From Buchnera aphidicola (Stegophylla sp.) (GTDB lineage: Bacteria > Pseudomonadota > Gammaproteobacteria > Enterobacterales > Enterobacteriaceae): a DNA stretch of 64,000 nt. Positions 9,444 through 20,111 of this stretch are shown here, in pieces (within the stretch, counting starts at the first letter, position 1; each line of letters starts with the position of its first letter). Below the pieces are notes generated by a model that worked only from the letters and a program-made list of their open reading frames with translations, did no database searches and was not told where the DNA came from. The stretch covers positions 348,405 to 412,404 of the forward strand of contig NZ_CP032998.1 in the NCBI RefSeq assembly GCF_005080785.1, in the 5' to 3' direction. The translations under genes and the position numbers were made by a program.

Positions 9444-9743
9444 CTAAATATTTTTTATAAAATCTAAATTTTGTCCTTTTTGAAAAGTAATATACGCTTT
9501 TTTCCAATTTTTTTTATAAATATTATATTTTCCTTTTTTTTTCACTTTACCTTTTACTAAAACTGTATTAATGTCTTTAACATCTACTGAAAATAATTTT
9601 TTAAAAGCTACTTTAATCTCCAATTTCGTAGCTTTTACAGCAACTCTAAATATTAACTTATTATTTGTATTGAAAGCAATAGAAGCTTTTTCAGATACAT
9701 GAGGAACATATAATATTTGATATGATTGCTCTTGTGATATCAT
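9444..9743 (-). CDS. rplW: 50S ribosomal protein L23
   Basis: L23 lies at the tunnel exit and is the main docking point for trigger factor and SRP. The product is 99 residues (100 in E. coli), with [35 protein letters not shown] and the beta-hairpin region that reaches into the tunnel. It overlaps the end of rplD by 4 bases (ATGA), which suggests translational coupling. Confidence 0.97.
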   Translation of the reverse strand: MISQEQSYQILYVPHVSEKASIAFNTNNKLIFRVAVKATKLEIKVAFKKLFSVDVKDINTVLVKGKVKKKGKYNIYKKNWKKAYITFQKGQNLDFIKNI

Positions 9744-10348
9744 GTAAGTAAAAGATCCTCAATTTTTATTATTGCTAATCTAGTAATAATAATATTTTTA
9801 AAAGAAACTAAATATACTGGATTGATATATTTAACATCCTGAGTACACACTTTATATAAATTTCGAGATGCTAAAAACAAATTATTATCTAAATAATTTT
9901 TAATAATTAATGTTTCTTGTAAATTTAAAATTTTTAATTTTTTTAATAATAATTTTGTTTTAGGATACAATATTGAAAAATCTTCAAAAACTAATAATCT
10001 ATTTTGACGTATTAATTGTGAAAAAATACTACTTAACGCTCCCCGATACATTCTTCTATTCACTTTCTTATTATATACTTTCGGTTTTGCCGCAAAAGTT
10101 ACTCCACCAGATCTCCATAATGGACTTCGAATAGAGCCCACACGCGCTCGACCAGTTCCCTTTTGACGCCAAGGTTTTTTACCAGAACCTGAAACTTCCG
10201 ATTTACTTTTTTGTGCACGACTCCACTGACGTGAACCAGACAAATATAATGTGATTATTTGATGAACTAAAGATTCATTAAAACTATGATTAAAAACATC
10301 ATCTGAAACAATAAGAGAATCTCCTGAATCTTGTAAAATTAATTCCAT
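9740..10348 (-). CDS. rplD: 50S ribosomal protein L4
   Basis: L4 extends a loop into the exit tunnel; in E. coli it also represses the S10 operon. The product is 202 residues (201 in E. coli). The tunnel loop is clear: [20 protein letters not shown] followed by [12 protein letters not shown] (about 58-90). The C-terminal half is diverged and Leu/Asn-rich. It lies 11 bases after rplC. Whether the S10 leader still responds to L4 cannot be told by eye. Confidence 0.98.
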   Translation of the reverse strand: MELILQDSGDSLIVSDDVFNHSFNESLVHQIITLYLSGSRQWSRAQKSKSEVSGSGKKPWRQKGTGRARVGSIRSPLWRSGGVTFAAKPKVYNKKVNRRMYRGALSSIFSQLIRQNRLLVFEDFSILYPKTKLLLKKLKILNLQETLIIKNYLDNNLFLASRNLYKVCTQDVKYINPVYLVSFKNIIITRLAIIKIEDLLLT

Positions 10349-10359
10349 TATAATTTTCC

Positions 10360-10989
10360 TTATTTTTTTACAGACGGTTTAATAATTACATCTCCACCTG
10401 GTGCACCAGGAATAGAACCTTTAACAAATAACAAATTATTTTTAGTATTAACTTGAACAATACGTAAATTTTGTATCGTAACACGATGATTACCTAAATG
10501 ACCCGCCATTTTTTTACCCTTAAATACCCTTCCAGGAGTTTGATTTTGACCAATAGAACCAGGTGCTCTATGAGATAACGAATTACCATGAGTAGCATCC
10601 TGCATACTAAAATTCCAACGTTTTATTGTACCTGCAAACCCTTTTCCTTTAGATATACCAGTAATATCAACTGTTTTAAAAACATTAAAAAAATTCACAC
10701 TCATTTTTTGTCCTACATGAAACATCTTAGTATCCAAAACTTTAAATTCCCATAAACCTCGACCGGGCAATACTCCATATTTAGCAAAATGACCTATCTC
10801 CGGTTTTAATAATTTATTCTGTTTTTTTATGCCAGTCGTTATTTGCACTGCGCAATAACGATCATTAACAAAATTTTTAATCTGAGTAACACGATTTTCA
10901 ACAACTTCAATAACCGTTATAGGAATTGAAGTACCTTCTTTAGTAAAAATACGTGTCATGCCAATTTTTTTACCAACTAAACCCATCAT
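10360..10989 (-). CDS. rplC: 50S ribosomal protein L3
   Basis: L3 is an early-assembly protein with an arm near the peptidyl-transferase centre. The product is 209 residues, the E. coli length, opening [13 protein letters not shown], with [17 protein letters not shown] and the family signature [20 protein letters not shown] then [12 protein letters not shown]. The Gln methylated by PrmB in E. coli (the GQNQTPG loop) is kept. Two tandem ATGs open the frame; the first aligns with E. coli. Confidence 0.98.
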   Translation of the reverse strand: MMGLVGKKIGMTRIFTKEGTSIPITVIEVVENRVTQIKNFVNDRYCAVQITTGIKKQNKLLKPEIGHFAKYGVLPGRGLWEFKVLDTKMFHVGQKMSVNFFNVFKTVDITGISKGKGFAGTIKRWNFSMQDATHGNSLSHRAPGSIGQNQTPGRVFKGKKMAGHLGNHRVTIQNLRIVQVNTKNNLLFVKGSIPGAPGGDVIIKPSVKK

Positions 10990-11024
10990 ATAATTTTCAC
11001 CAACTATAATTTATCATTATTAAT

Positions 11025-11339
11025 TTAATTTAAACTAATTTGTACGTCTACTCCTGAAGATAAATCTAATTTCATTAATGCATCAATAGTTTTTTCAGTA
11101 GGTTTTATAATATCAATTAACCTTTTATGTGTACAAATTTCATATTGATCACGTGCATCTTTATTAACATGAGGAGAAATTAAAATAGTAAATCGTTCTT
11201 TTCGAGTAGGTAAAGGAATAGGACCTTTAACTTGTGCACCAGTTCTTTTAGCTGTTTCCACAATTTCAAATGTAGACTGATCGATTAACCGATGATCAAA
11301 AGCTTTCAAACGAATACGAATTCTTTGATGATTCTTCAT
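11025..11339 (-). CDS. rpsJ: 30S ribosomal protein S10
   Basis: S10 is a head protein of the 30S subunit and, as NusE, a transcription antitermination factor with NusB. From ATG at 11339 the product is 104 residues (103 in E. coli), with [36 protein letters not shown] and a C-terminal GVDVQISLN. The frame continues 13 codons upstream, but that part is not in the family and a GGAG site precedes the chosen ATG. It is the first gene of the S10 operon. Confidence 0.97.
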   Translation of the reverse strand: MKNHQRIRIRLKAFDHRLIDQSTFEIVETAKRTGAQVKGPIPLPTRKERFTILISPHVNKDARDQYEICTHKRLIDIIKPTEKTIDALMKLDLSSGVDVQISLN

Positions 11340-11491
11340 ACAATGCCATCTCCAATTATATAAAAATTTTAAAACCACCTAAAAATAAATAAAATTATAA
11401 TAATAAAATATTTTCACGTTATTAATATAAATATTTAATAACATACCTATTTGAACATATTATTCACATTATTAAAACATAATATGTAATT
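11340..11491 (-). promoter_or_regulatory. S10 operon leader and promoter region
   Basis: About 150 bases between the tufA terminator and rpsJ hold no gene. A TATAAT hexamer on the minus strand (11394-11399) could be the -10 element, but no convincing -35 accompanies it. A GGAG ribosome-binding site is present. The long hairpin leader that lets L4 control the operon in E. coli does not seem to fit in the roughly 50 bases between that -10 and rpsJ. Confidence 0.35.
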
Positions 11492-11521
11492 AAGAAAAGA
11501 GTATTTTAATTCTCTTCTCTT
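11492..11521 (-). terminator. Terminator of the str operon
   Basis: A 10-bp stem (11492-11501 with 11512-11521, nine Watson-Crick pairs and one possible G-U) with a 10-base loop lies 25 bases after the tufA stop. On the minus strand the second arm is CTCTTTTCTT followed by AATTAC. It separates the str and S10 operons, which are adjacent in E. coli only in a wider cluster. Confidence 0.7.
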
Positions 11522-11546
11522 AAAATATTGAAACAATTACATCATA

Positions 11547-12731
11547 CTAACTAATTACCTTCACTACAACACCAGCACCAACAGTACGTCCACCTTCTCG
11601 AATTGCAAATCTTAATCCATTTGACATAGCAATAGGATGAATTAAAGTAACAACCATTTTAATATTATCACCAGGCATAACCATTTCCACATTTTGAGGT
11701 AATTCAATAAAACCAGTAACATCAGTAGTTCGAAAATAAAATTGAGGACGATAACCTTTAAAAAAAGGAGTATGTCTACCACCTTCTTCTTTTGTAAGAA
11801 TATACACTTCTGATTCGAATTTAACATGAGGATGAATACTACCAGGTTTAGATAACACTTGACCACGTTCTATTTCATGACGTTTTGTTCCTCGTAATAA
11901 AATACCTACATTTTCTCCAGCTCGACCTTCATCTAATAATTTTCTAAACATTTCTACACCAGTACAAATAGTTTTCGTAGTAGGTTTAATTCCAACAATC
12001 TCAACTTCTTCACCAACTTTAATAACACCCTTTTCTACTCTTCCTGTCACTACAGTACCTCGACCAGAAATAGAAAATACATCCTCAATAGGTAATAAAA
12101 ATGGTTTATCAATATCACGTTTCGGTAAAGGAATATAAGTATCTAAAGCATTAGACAATTCAATAATTTTTGATTCCCATTTAACATCTCCATCTAAAGC
12201 TTTTAATGCCGAACCCCGAATAATTGGTATTTCATCTCCTGGAAAATTATATTGTGTTAATAAATCACGAACTTCCATTTCTACTAATTCTAATAATTCT
12301 TCATCATCTACCATATCACACTTATTTAAAAACACCACTATATGAGGAACACCTACTTGACGACCCAATAAAATATGTTCTCGAGTTTGTGGCATAGGAC
12401 CATCCGTAGCTGCAACAACTAAAATAGCTCCATCCATTTGTGCTGCTCCAGTGATCATATTTTTAATATAATCAGCATGACCAGGACAATCAACATGTGC
12501 ATAATGACGGTTTTGCGTATCATATTCAACATGAGAAGTATTAATCGTAATCCCTCTAGCTTTTTCTTCTGGAGCATTATCAATTTGATCAAAAGCACGC
12601 GCAGAACCACCATAACGTTTTGATAAAACTGTTGTAATAGCAGAAGTTAAAGTTGTTTTACCATGATCTACATGCCCTATAGTACCTACATTAATATGAG
12701 GTTTTAAACGTTGAAATTTTTCTTTAGACAC
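11547..12731 (-). CDS. tufA: Translation elongation factor Tu
   Basis: EF-Tu delivers aminoacyl-tRNA to the ribosome as a GTP complex. The product is 394 residues, the E. coli length. The GTPase domain has the P-loop GHVDHGKT (19-26), the switch I block [20 protein letters not shown], and NKCD. Domains 2 and 3 follow ([24 protein letters not shown]). The start is GTG (12731-12729), also the E. coli tufA start codon. It is the last gene of the str operon, 72 bases after fusA, followed by a hairpin terminator. No second tuf is in the window. Confidence 0.99.
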   Translation of the reverse strand: MSKEKFQRLKPHINVGTIGHVDHGKTTLTSAITTVLSKRYGGSARAFDQIDNAPEEKARGITINTSHVEYDTQNRHYAHVDCPGHADYIKNMITGAAQMDGAILVVAATDGPMPQTREHILLGRQVGVPHIVVFLNKCDMVDDEELLELVEMEVRDLLTQYNFPGDEIPIIRGSALKALDGDVKWESKIIELSNALDTYIPLPKRDIDKPFLLPIEDVFSISGRGTVVTGRVEKGVIKVGEEVEIVGIKPTTKTICTGVEMFRKLLDEGRAGENVGILLRGTKRHEIERGQVLSKPGSIHPHVKFESEVYILTKEEGGRHTPFFKGYRPQFYFRTTDVTGFIELPQNVEMVMPGDNIKMVVTLIHPIAMSNGLRFAIREGGRTVGAGVVVKVIS

Positions 12732-12803
12732 AATTTTTTCCTTTTGTATAACATAATAAAAAATTAATTATAAATTATAATATAATGTATTAAAAAAATA
12801 ATT

Positions 12804-14906
12804 TTATTTATTAATAATATTCATAGAAATATTTTTAGGCATGGCTAAATAATGCATAAATTCCATAGAATAAGATGCTCTTCCTTGTGTCTGAGAACGT
12901 AAATCAGTGGCATAACCAAACATTTCTGACAAAGGAACTTGAGCAGAAACAATTTTCCCTAATTTTAAATCTTGAACACCTTCAATAGTACCTCTCCTAC
13001 GATTTAAATCTCCTATAACATCTCCCAAATAATCCTCTGGAGTTTCTACTGCTACTTTCATTATAGGCTCTAATAAAGTTGGAGTGGCTTGTTTAAAGGC
13101 ATTTTTAAAAGCTATAGAAGCTGCAAATTTAAATGCAAGTTCAGAAGAATCAACATCATGATAAGAACCAAAATGTAATCTCACACCAATGTCAACCACC
13201 GGATATCCCGCAAGAGGACCAGATTTTAACTGTTCTTGAATCCCTTTATCAATAGCTGAAATGTATTCACTTGGAATAACGCCTCCTTTAATATCATTAA
13301 TAAATTTATATCCTATATCATCATCTAATTGTAGCGGAAATATGTCAATAACAACATGACCATACTGTCCTCTTCCACCAGATTGTCTAATATACTTCCC
13401 TTCAATATTTTTAACAGTACTCTTAATTGTTTCACGATATGCAACCTGAGGTTTTCCAATATTAGCATCAACATGAAATTCTCTTCTCATACGATCAATA
13501 ATTATCTCTAAATGTAATTCACCCATACCAGAAATAATTGTTTGATTCGATTCATTATCAGTCCTCACACGAAAAGAAGGATCTTCCTTAGCTAATCGAC
13601 TTAAAGATAACCCCATTTTTTCTTGATCAGTTTTAGTTTTAGGTTCTATAGCTATTGAAATAACAGGTTCAGGAAAATCCATTTTTTCTAAAACAATAGG
13701 ATGATTTACATCACATAAAGTATCACCAGTAGTTACATTTTTTAAACCAATAGCTGCAGCAATATCACCTGCTCTAACTTCTTTGATTTCTTCTCGCTTA
13801 TTTGCATGCATCTGTACAATTCTACCAAAACGTTCTTTCTGTAATTTGACTGAATTTAATACAGTATCTCCAGACTTTACAATACCTGAATAAACCCTAA
13901 AAAATGTTAAATTACCAACAAATGGATCATTAGCTATTTTAAATGCTAAAGCAGAAAAATATTCTTTATCATCTACCATACGTTTATTTTCTGACTGCTC
14001 ATTATCCATAGGTATTCCTTGAACAGATTCTAAATCAAGAGGAGAAGGTAAATAATCCACAATAGCATCTAATAAAGCTTGAACACCTTTATTTTTAAAA
14101 GCTGAACCACAAGTGACTAAAGTAATTTCATTATTTAAAGACCGTTTTCGTAATCCAAATTTAATTTCTTGTTCTGATAAAATTTGATTACTTAAATACT
14201 TTTCTAATAAAAATTCATTCGACTCAACTGATTCTTCCACTAATCTGTTATGCCATTTATGTGCTTCAGATAACATTTCTTTCGGTATATCTTGTACATC
14301 AAATGTTACACCTTGATCTAATTCATTCCAATAAACTGCTTTCATTTTTACTAAATCAATTATCCCAATAAATTTATCTTCAGAACCTATAGGTAATTGA
14401 ATAAGTACAGGATTAGTACACAATCTCGATTTCATTTGATTTATAACATTTAAAAAATTTGCACCTATACGATCCATTTTATTAATAAACGAAATTCTTG
14501 GGACTTTATACTTATTTGCTTGTCTCCAAACCGTTTCTGATTGCGGTTGTACACCACCAACAGAACAATACACCATAACTACTCCATCTAAAACACGCAT
14601 TGATCTTTCTACTTCAATTGTAAAATCCACATGTCCTGGAGTATCAATAATATTGATACGATGTGATACAAATTGATTATACATACCAGACCAAAAAGCA
14701 GTAGTTGCTGCTGAAGTAATTGTAATACCACGTTCTTGTTCTTGAGCCATCCAGTCCATAGTAGCAGTTCCGTCATGTACTTCTCCAATTTTATGATTAA
14801 TTCCTGTATAAAATAAAATACGTTCAGTAGTAGTTGTCTTCCCTGCATCTATATGAGCACTAATTCCAATATTTCGATAATTAATAATTGATATTGTTCG
14901 AGACAT
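12804..14906 (-). CDS. fusA: Translation elongation factor G
   Basis: EF-G is the GTPase that drives translocation and, with RRF, ribosome recycling. The product is 700 residues (704 in E. coli). The P-loop AHIDAGKT is at 17-24, followed by [13 protein letters not shown] (switch), DTPGHVDFT and NKMDR. Domain IV has [14 protein letters not shown] with the conserved loop and [15 protein letters not shown]. It lies between rpsG and tufA in the str operon. All five domains appear intact. Confidence 0.99.
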   Translation of the reverse strand: MSRTISIINYRNIGISAHIDAGKTTTTERILFYTGINHKIGEVHDGTATMDWMAQEQERGITITSAATTAFWSGMYNQFVSHRINIIDTPGHVDFTIEVERSMRVLDGVVMVYCSVGGVQPQSETVWRQANKYKVPRISFINKMDRIGANFLNVINQMKSRLCTNPVLIQLPIGSEDKFIGIIDLVKMKAVYWNELDQGVTFDVQDIPKEMLSEAHKWHNRLVEESVESNEFLLEKYLSNQILSEQEIKFGLRKRSLNNEITLVTCGSAFKNKGVQALLDAIVDYLPSPLDLESVQGIPMDNEQSENKRMVDDKEYFSALAFKIANDPFVGNLTFFRVYSGIVKSGDTVLNSVKLQKERFGRIVQMHANKREEIKEVRAGDIAAAIGLKNVTTGDTLCDVNHPIVLEKMDFPEPVISIAIEPKTKTDQEKMGLSLSRLAKEDPSFRVRTDNESNQTIISGMGELHLEIIIDRMRREFHVDANIGKPQVAYRETIKSTVKNIEGKYIRQSGGRGQYGHVVIDIFPLQLDDDIGYKFINDIKGGVIPSEYISAIDKGIQEQLKSGPLAGYPVVDIGVRLHFGSYHDVDSSELAFKFAASIAFKNAFKQATPTLLEPIMKVAVETPEDYLGDVIGDLNRRRGTIEGVQDLKLGKIVSAQVPLSEMFGYATDLRSQTQGRASYSMEFMHYLAMPKNISMNIINK

Positions 14907-14987
14907 TTAATCCCCTTTAAGATTAATAAAATATTAAATAAAACATATTATTTATAAACCATTATAAATTTATTAATAAATCATACA

Positions 14988-15458
14988 TTACCATCGATAA
15001 TGAGCAAATGCTTTATTCGCTTCAGCCATACGATGTACTTCTTCCCGTTTCTTAATTGCATCTCCTTTATGATTCAAAATATCCAATAACTCATGAAATA
15101 AACGAAGAGACATAGACTTATCTGTTCTTTTTCGAGCAGCTGCAATAATCCATCGTATCGCTAATGTATCTCTTCGAACCGCTCGAACTTCAACTGGTAT
15201 TTGATATGTTGAACCTCCTACTCGTCGTGATTTCACTTCCACTACAGGACGAATATTCTCTAAAACCTCATCCAAAAGACTTAATTCACTTTTTTTAGTT
15301 TGTTGTGATAACTTTTCTAAAGCAGAATATACAATCACTTCCGCAATAGATTTTTTACCATCCACCATTAATATATTAATAAATTTTGCTAATAATTCAG
15401 AAGAAAATTTAGGATCCGGTGAAATCTTTCTCTGTCCAATAATACGACGACGTGCCAT
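14988..15458 (-). CDS. rpsG: 30S ribosomal protein S7
   Basis: S7 initiates assembly of the 30S head and lies near the E site; in E. coli it regulates the str operon. The product is 156 residues, opening [18 protein letters not shown], with [34 protein letters not shown] and the C-terminal [15 protein letters not shown]. The length equals the E. coli B form, without the K-strain extension. It lies 42 bases after rpsL. Confidence 0.98.
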   Translation of the reverse strand: MARRRIIGQRKISPDPKFSSELLAKFINILMVDGKKSIAEVIVYSALEKLSQQTKKSELSLLDEVLENIRPVVEVKSRRVGGSTYQIPVEVRAVRRDTLAIRWIIAAARKRTDKSMSLRLFHELLDILNHKGDAIKKREEVHRMAEANKAFAHYRW

Positions 15459-15500
15459 ATAACCTCGCTCATTATTTTAAAAAATAATATATATAATATA

Positions 15501-15875
15501 TTAAACTTTATTTTTTTTTACACCATATTTAGAACGACTTTTTTTCCTATTTTTAACACCAGCGCAATCAAGAGCGCCTCGAATAACATGATATCTAACT
15601 CCAGGTAAATCTTTAACACGTCCTCCTCGTATTAAAATTACTGAATGTTCCTGTAAATTATGTCCTTCACCACCAATATATGCAGTTACTTCAAAACCAT
15701 TTGTTAATTTTACTCGACACACTTTACGCAAAGCGGAATTAGGTTTCTTAGGAGTTGTTGTATATACTCTCACACATACACCCCGTTTTTGAGGACATCG
15801 ACTTAAAGCTGGAACATTATTCTTTATCACCCTACGAATTCTAGGAGCTCGAATTAATTGATTAATCGTAACCAC
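15501..15875 (-). CDS. rpsL: 30S ribosomal protein S12, GTG start
   Basis: S12 lies at the decoding centre and controls accuracy. The product is 124 residues, the E. coli length. It has the decoding loops [20 protein letters not shown] and [17 protein letters not shown], including the Lys positions where streptomycin resistance arises (both Lys kept). The start is GTG (15875-15873) behind GAGGAGG, only about 4 bases away; the nearby ATG at 15877 is out of frame. It is the first gene of the str operon. Confidence 0.97.
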   Translation of the reverse strand: MVTINQLIRAPRIRRVIKNNVPALSRCPQKRGVCVRVYTTTPKKPNSALRKVCRVKLTNGFEVTAYIGGEGHNLQEHSVILIRGGRVKDLPGVRYHVIRGALDCAGVKNRKKSRSKYGVKKNKV

Positions 15876-15947
15876 ATAACCTCCTCAATAAATCAAAACT
15901 AAATTAATGAAATAGAATACCAAAAATAATTTTATAATAATCAAATA

Positions 15948-16235
15948 CTACCAATTAAAAAACTTATTATATTGTTCTGTTAATAAAACAAATTGTACAT
16001 AATTTATTAAATGAAATCTTTTAGATATATGTCTAATAATACCTCTAGAAATAACATCTTCTTTCAATAAATATAATTTTATTTGAAATTTTAATATTTT
16101 TTTTAAAAACACATTATCTTGTAGACCAATTAATACGCCATCCTGTATACCAATAAAAGCATCTACAGGATGTAACATATTCATAATTATCTTCCATTCA
16201 ACCTTAAAAGGTGAATTTACTAATATATGTAACAT
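15948..16235 (-). CDS. tusB: Sulfurtransferase complex subunit TusB
   Basis: TusB is part of the TusBCD complex, which relays sulfur from TusA to TusE and MnmA for 2-thiouridine at the wobble base of Lys, Glu and Gln tRNAs. The product is 95 residues, the E. coli length, beginning MLHILVNSPF and keeping IQDGVLIGLQ, LLKEDVISRGI and a final Trp. The active cysteine of the complex is in TusD. It is the third gene of tusDCB, upstream of the str operon as in enterobacteria. Confidence 0.93.
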   Translation of the reverse strand: MLHILVNSPFKVEWKIIMNMLHPVDAFIGIQDGVLIGLQDNVFLKKILKFQIKLYLLKEDVISRGIIRHISKRFHLINYVQFVLLTEQYNKFFNW

Positions 16236-16251
16236 AATATAATCTTAAATA

Positions 16252-16617
16252 TTAAAAGTTTAAAATACAATCAAAATCATCTATTTTTTTTCTTATTTCA
16301 ACTGATGATAAAATATTTACTTTGAGAATAAAATCTATATTTTTTTTAAATCCTCTTTGAATTAAAGAATTATAACATATATAAAAATATTTAATACCAC
16401 ATAATGATAAAATATTAAATGAAAAAGTATGATTTTTTAATAATATTATTTGTGCATCTTGATTTTTAAATATTTGGAAAATACCATCCCCAATAAAAAA
16501 AATACTTATATTTTCAGTAAAACATGAAGCAGACAAAACAAAATCCAACCCTTCTCTACCTAAACTATTTCCATATGGAGAATGAGAAAACACAACAGCT
16601 ATATTATTTATTTTCAT
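16252..16617 (-). CDS. tusC: Sulfurtransferase complex subunit TusC
   Basis: TusC is the middle subunit of the TusBCD hexamer. The product is 121 residues (119 in E. coli), a DsrE/DsrF-like fold with VVFSHSPYGNSLGREGLDFVLSA-type opening (positions 8-30) and FFIGDGIFQI. The C-terminal half is diverged and Ile/Phe-rich. Its ATG overlaps the tusD stop by one base (TAATG), and tusB follows after 16 bases, so the three are co-expressed. Confidence 0.93.
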   Translation of the reverse strand: MKINNIAVVFSHSPYGNSLGREGLDFVLSASCFTENISIFFIGDGIFQIFKNQDAQIILLKNHTFSFNILSLCGIKYFYICYNSLIQRGFKKNIDFILKVNILSSVEIRKKIDDFDCILNF

Positions 16618-17006
16618 TAAAATTGTACAACTCTATCAGAACTAAAAATTGACTTCACTAATGTACCTAAACCTGTTAATTTAAAAGCACTATGTAAATT
16701 ACCATGTAAAAAACCTAAATCTAAAGCCATATCATCATCTATTACACCTCTTCTATAAGCTGCACTCGAACAAATATTTAAATTAATAGAAAATTCTTTA
16801 CTTAGATAATACCATGAATCTATTAAATTATGTTCATCTTTCGCAATATAAAACATCTTATTTCCATTTAAAACACCATCACAATAAAAAAAAATATTAT
16901 TTATATTATTTTTACGAATTTTTAATAAAAAACTAGAAAACAAAAATGCACTAATTGCATTCTCTGTTCCATAAATTGAACCCATAACTATTATAGTATA
17001 TATCAA
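16617..17006 (-). CDS. tusD: Sulfurtransferase complex subunit TusD
   Basis: TusD carries the catalytic cysteine that accepts persulfide from TusA. The family block LNICSSAAYRRGVIDD contains this Cys (Cys78 in E. coli), and GLGTLVKSIFSSDRVVQF ends the protein. The frame opens with a GTG at 17015, but a TTG at 17006 gives a start that aligns residue for residue with E. coli (128-129 residues) and has AGTGA upstream; I prefer it with moderate certainty. It is the first gene of tusDCB, divergent from tsgA. Confidence 0.93.
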   Translation of the reverse strand: MIYTIIVMGSIYGTENAISAFLFSSFLLKIRKNNINNIFFYCDGVLNGNKMFYIAKDEHNLIDSWYYLSKEFSINLNICSSAAYRRGVIDDDMALDLGFLHGNLHSAFKLTGLGTLVKSIFSSDRVVQF

Positions 17007-17162
17007 TGATATCACTTTATATAAAAAAATTTATTACATTTTAACATATAAAAAAAAATTAAAAAGATTTCTTCAAAAATCAATACCTTAATATTTGTCA
17101 TTACAAGAATATAAATCACTTATTCTATAATTATAGTAAAATAACTAATTAATATCAAAAAA

Positions 17163-18329
17163 ATGAAAAAAAATAACAAAATTAAATTAACTATAATAAG
17201 TTTTTTATCATATTATTTTACAGGATCTACTATAACCATTACAGGTATCATGATTAGAAGTATTGCAGAATATTTTCATACTTCTATTATCAATATAAGT
17301 AATATATTTACCTTTTTCAATTCCGGAATGTTATGTGCTATATTATTTAACTCTTGGATAACAAATTTCATTACATTTAAAAAACAAATTATTATAGGTT
17401 TTATATTAATTATATTATCTATTACAAATTTAATATATGTCAATAATCTAACTATTTTTAGTATCAATATTTTTACTTTAGGAATAATTAGTGGAACAAT
17501 AATTTCTATAGGCACTTTTTTAATTACAAGCATATATACCAGTAAAACAAGAACATCAAAATTATTAATAACAGACTCATTCTTTAGCATGTCAGGAATA
17601 CTTTTCCCAATAGTTGCATCTAACCTATTAAGTAAACATATACCATGGTATTCAATTTATATAATTATCGGAATAATATATTTTATCATATTTTGTCTTA
17701 CGATCAACACAAAATTCCCCACAATTCAGGATAAATTAAAAAATAATAACCATAACAATATACAATGGAACATTAATATACCTATATTATGTTGTTTAGC
17801 TTTATTTTATATTTTAGGACAATTAGGATTTATTTCTTGGATTCCAGAATATGCTACACAAACTATTGGTGTGAACATTCAAAGAGCTGGAAAATTAGTA
17901 AGTTATTTTTGGATGTCATATATGTTAGGAATGTGGTTTTTTAGTTATATATTAAAATCTTTCGATTTACAAAAATCACTATTATATTTAACTGGATTAT
18001 CTACTATATGTATGTATACTTTTATCATTAACCAAAAAATAAAAATATTAAATATAATTATATCAATTTTAGGTTTCGTTTCTAGTGCAATTTATACCAT
18101 TATCATTACATTAACGTCTTTACAAACTAAAAAAACATCGCAAAAACTAATAAATTTAATTCTAATATCCGGAACGACAGGAACACTATTAACATTCCTA
18201 ATAACTAGTCCAATAGTTCATAAAATCGGAATTATTGGAGCATTAATTACTTCAAATATATTGTATTTAATAACATTTATTCTGTCCTGGATATTAGGAT
18301 TTGTTAGTCAACATAAAAAAAATATTTAA
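17163..18329 (+). CDS. tsgA: MFS transporter TsgA
   Basis: This is an inner-membrane protein of the major facilitator superfamily whose substrate is not known. The product is 388 residues (393 in E. coli TsgA) with about 12 hydrophobic segments. Long blocks match TsgA: NKIKLTIISFLSYYFTGS at the start, SGTIISIGTFLITSIY, DSFFSMSGILFPI, YILGQLGFISWIPEYA and a C-terminal ILGFVSQHKK. It is divergent from tusD and convergent with trpS. In a genome with few transporters its retention suggests a role in exchange with the host, which is inference. Confidence 0.93.
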   Translation: MKKNNKIKLTIISFLSYYFTGSTITITGIMIRSIAEYFHTSIINISNIFTFFNSGMLCAILFNSWITNFITFKKQIIIGFILIILSITNLIYVNNLTIFSINIFTLGIISGTIISIGTFLITSIYTSKTRTSKLLITDSFFSMSGILFPIVASNLLSKHIPWYSIYIIIGIIYFIIFCLTINTKFPTIQDKLKNNNHNNIQWNINIPILCCLALFYILGQLGFISWIPEYATQTIGVNIQRAGKLVSYFWMSYMLGMWFFSYILKSFDLQKSLLYLTGLSTICMYTFIINQKIKILNIIISILGFVSSAIYTIIITLTSLQTKKTSQKLINLILISGTTGTLLTFLITSPIVHKIGIIGALITSNILYLITFILSWILGFVSQHKKNI

Positions 18330-18350
18330 TATATTTTATTACAACATTAT

Positions 18351-19349
18351 TTATAAACCTAATACGTTATACACTTTATCTATTGTTCTTTTGGCTTTTA
18401 TTCGAGCTTGATGCGCTCCCCGTTCTAAAATTTCAAATAAATATGACTCATTATTTCGATAATAAAAAAATCTATCTCTTAATTTACTTAAAATACTCTC
18501 AATTTTTTCAGCAACTAATATTTTAAACTCCTGATACAACATATTAGCAAAATCACTCTCTAAAACAGATATTTTAATACCAGTTAAACTTGAAAATATA
18601 TTTAATAAATTAGAAATTCCAGGTTTATGAACCATATCATAATATATTTTATTTTCAGAGTCCGTAACTGATCTACTTACTTTATAAAAAATAGACTTTT
18701 TATCTTCTAATAAAAAAATAACATTATTAAAATTAATATCTGATTTAGACATCTTTTTTTTAGGATTCAATAATGCCATAATTTTAGAACTATAAATATT
18801 AGGAATATATACATGTGGTATGCGCAATATATTACCATATACATAATTAAATCGAAACGCAATATTTTTAGTTAATTCTAAATGTTGTTTTTGATCATAA
18901 CCAATTAATATTCTATCACTATAATATAACAAAATATCTGATGACATTAATATAGGATAATTTAATAATCCAGAATTAATATTTTTAGAATATTGTAAAA
19001 CTTTACTCTTAAATTGTGTCATTCTTGATAATTCACCAAAATATGTATAACAATTCAAGATCCAATATAATTGACAATGTTCATACACATCCGATTGTGC
19101 AAAAATAATACTTTTATTTGGATCAATACCTGCAGCTAAATAAAAAGATAAAGTATCTAATTTATTTTTTTTCAATAGATATGAAGAATTTTGAACAGTA
19201 GTTAAAGCATGTAAATCAGCTATACCATAAATACAATGATTATTACGTTGTAATCGAACCCAATGTGACAATGCACCAATATAATTACCTAAAGTTAATT
19301 TTCCTGATGGTTGTATAGCACTAAAAACCGTAGGTTGAAGTAAAACCAT
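18351..19349 (-). CDS. trpS: Tryptophan--tRNA ligase
   Basis: This class I synthetase charges tRNA-Trp. The product is 332 residues (334 in E. coli). The HIGH-like motif is in QPSGKLTLGNYIGAL (about 13-27) and KMSKS is present (KKKMSKSDINF, about 195). The block GIDPNKSIIFAQSDVYEH is typical. It follows rpe by 28 bases in the aroK-aroB-rpe-trpS run, an order derived from the enterobacterial aroKB-damX-dam-rpe-gph-trpS cluster with damX, dam and gph lost. Confidence 0.98.
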   Translation of the reverse strand: MVLLQPTVFSAIQPSGKLTLGNYIGALSHWVRLQRNNHCIYGIADLHALTTVQNSSYLLKKNKLDTLSFYLAAGIDPNKSIIFAQSDVYEHCQLYWILNCYTYFGELSRMTQFKSKVLQYSKNINSGLLNYPILMSSDILLYYSDRILIGYDQKQHLELTKNIAFRFNYVYGNILRIPHVYIPNIYSSKIMALLNPKKKMSKSDINFNNVIFLLEDKKSIFYKVSRSVTDSENKIYYDMVHKPGISNLLNIFSSLTGIKISVLESDFANMLYQEFKILVAEKIESILSKLRDRFFYYRNNESYLFEILERGAHQARIKAKRTIDKVYNVLGL

Positions 19350-19377
19350 GATTTAAACCTATGAATATAAATAATAA

Positions 19378-20061
19378 TTATTTTATACAATTATATGTTA
19401 ATTTAATCTTTTCACGTATATTTTTAATAAACTGAACGTAATTATTTGACGTAAAAATTGCAGAACCCATAACAAATATATCTACACCAACACAAACTAA
19501 ATCCGAAATATTATTTGCATTTACACCTCCATCCACTGATAACAAAATATTAGGAAAAAACTTATCAATTTTTGTACGAATACGATATAATTTATTTAAC
19601 ATAGAAGGAATAAACCTTTGTCCTGAAAAACCAGGATTTACTCCCATTAATAAAATAATATCTAACTTATCCATAATATAATCTAAAATACTTAACGGAG
19701 TCGAAGGATTTAATGCAATCCCTACTTTACAACCACATTGTTTAATTAAACTTAATGTTTTATCAACATGATCACTTGATTCTGGATGAAAAGTAATAAA
19801 ACTAGCCCCAGACTGAGCAAATTTTAACACTAAATCATCCACTGGACAAGCCATCAAATGAACATCAATAGGAGCATAAATGTTATTATTTCTTAATGAT
19901 TCTAAAACCATAGGACCAAATGTTAAATTAGAAACATAATGATTATCCATAACATCAAAATGAATAAAATCACAACCTGCAATTAAAATCTCTTTAATAT
20001 CTTCTCCTAATCGAGCAAAATTTGCAGATAAAATAGAAGAAGAAATAAAAAATTTTTTCAT
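19378..20061 (-). CDS. rpe: Ribulose-phosphate 3-epimerase
   Basis: Rpe interconverts ribulose 5-phosphate and xylulose 5-phosphate in the pentose phosphate pathway. The product is 227 residues (225 in E. coli), a TIM barrel. Metal and catalytic residues are visible in SSILSANFARLGEDI, FIHFDVMDNHYVSNLTFG, VHLMACPVDDL, LLMGVNPGFSGQRFIP and SVDGGVNANNISDL. It lies between aroB and trpS. The enzyme helps supply erythrose 4-phosphate for the shikimate pathway encoded next door. Confidence 0.98.
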   Translation of the reverse strand: MKKFFISSSILSANFARLGEDIKEILIAGCDFIHFDVMDNHYVSNLTFGPMVLESLRNNNIYAPIDVHLMACPVDDLVLKFAQSGASFITFHPESSDHVDKTLSLIKQCGCKVGIALNPSTPLSILDYIMDKLDIILLMGVNPGFSGQRFIPSMLNKLYRIRTKIDKFFPNILLSVDGGVNANNISDLVCVGVDIFVMGSAIFTSNNYVQFIKNIREKIKLTYNCIK

Positions 20062-20111
20062 ATTATTCTCATCTATATAAATATAAAAATAAATTATAAT
20101 ATCTTATATTA

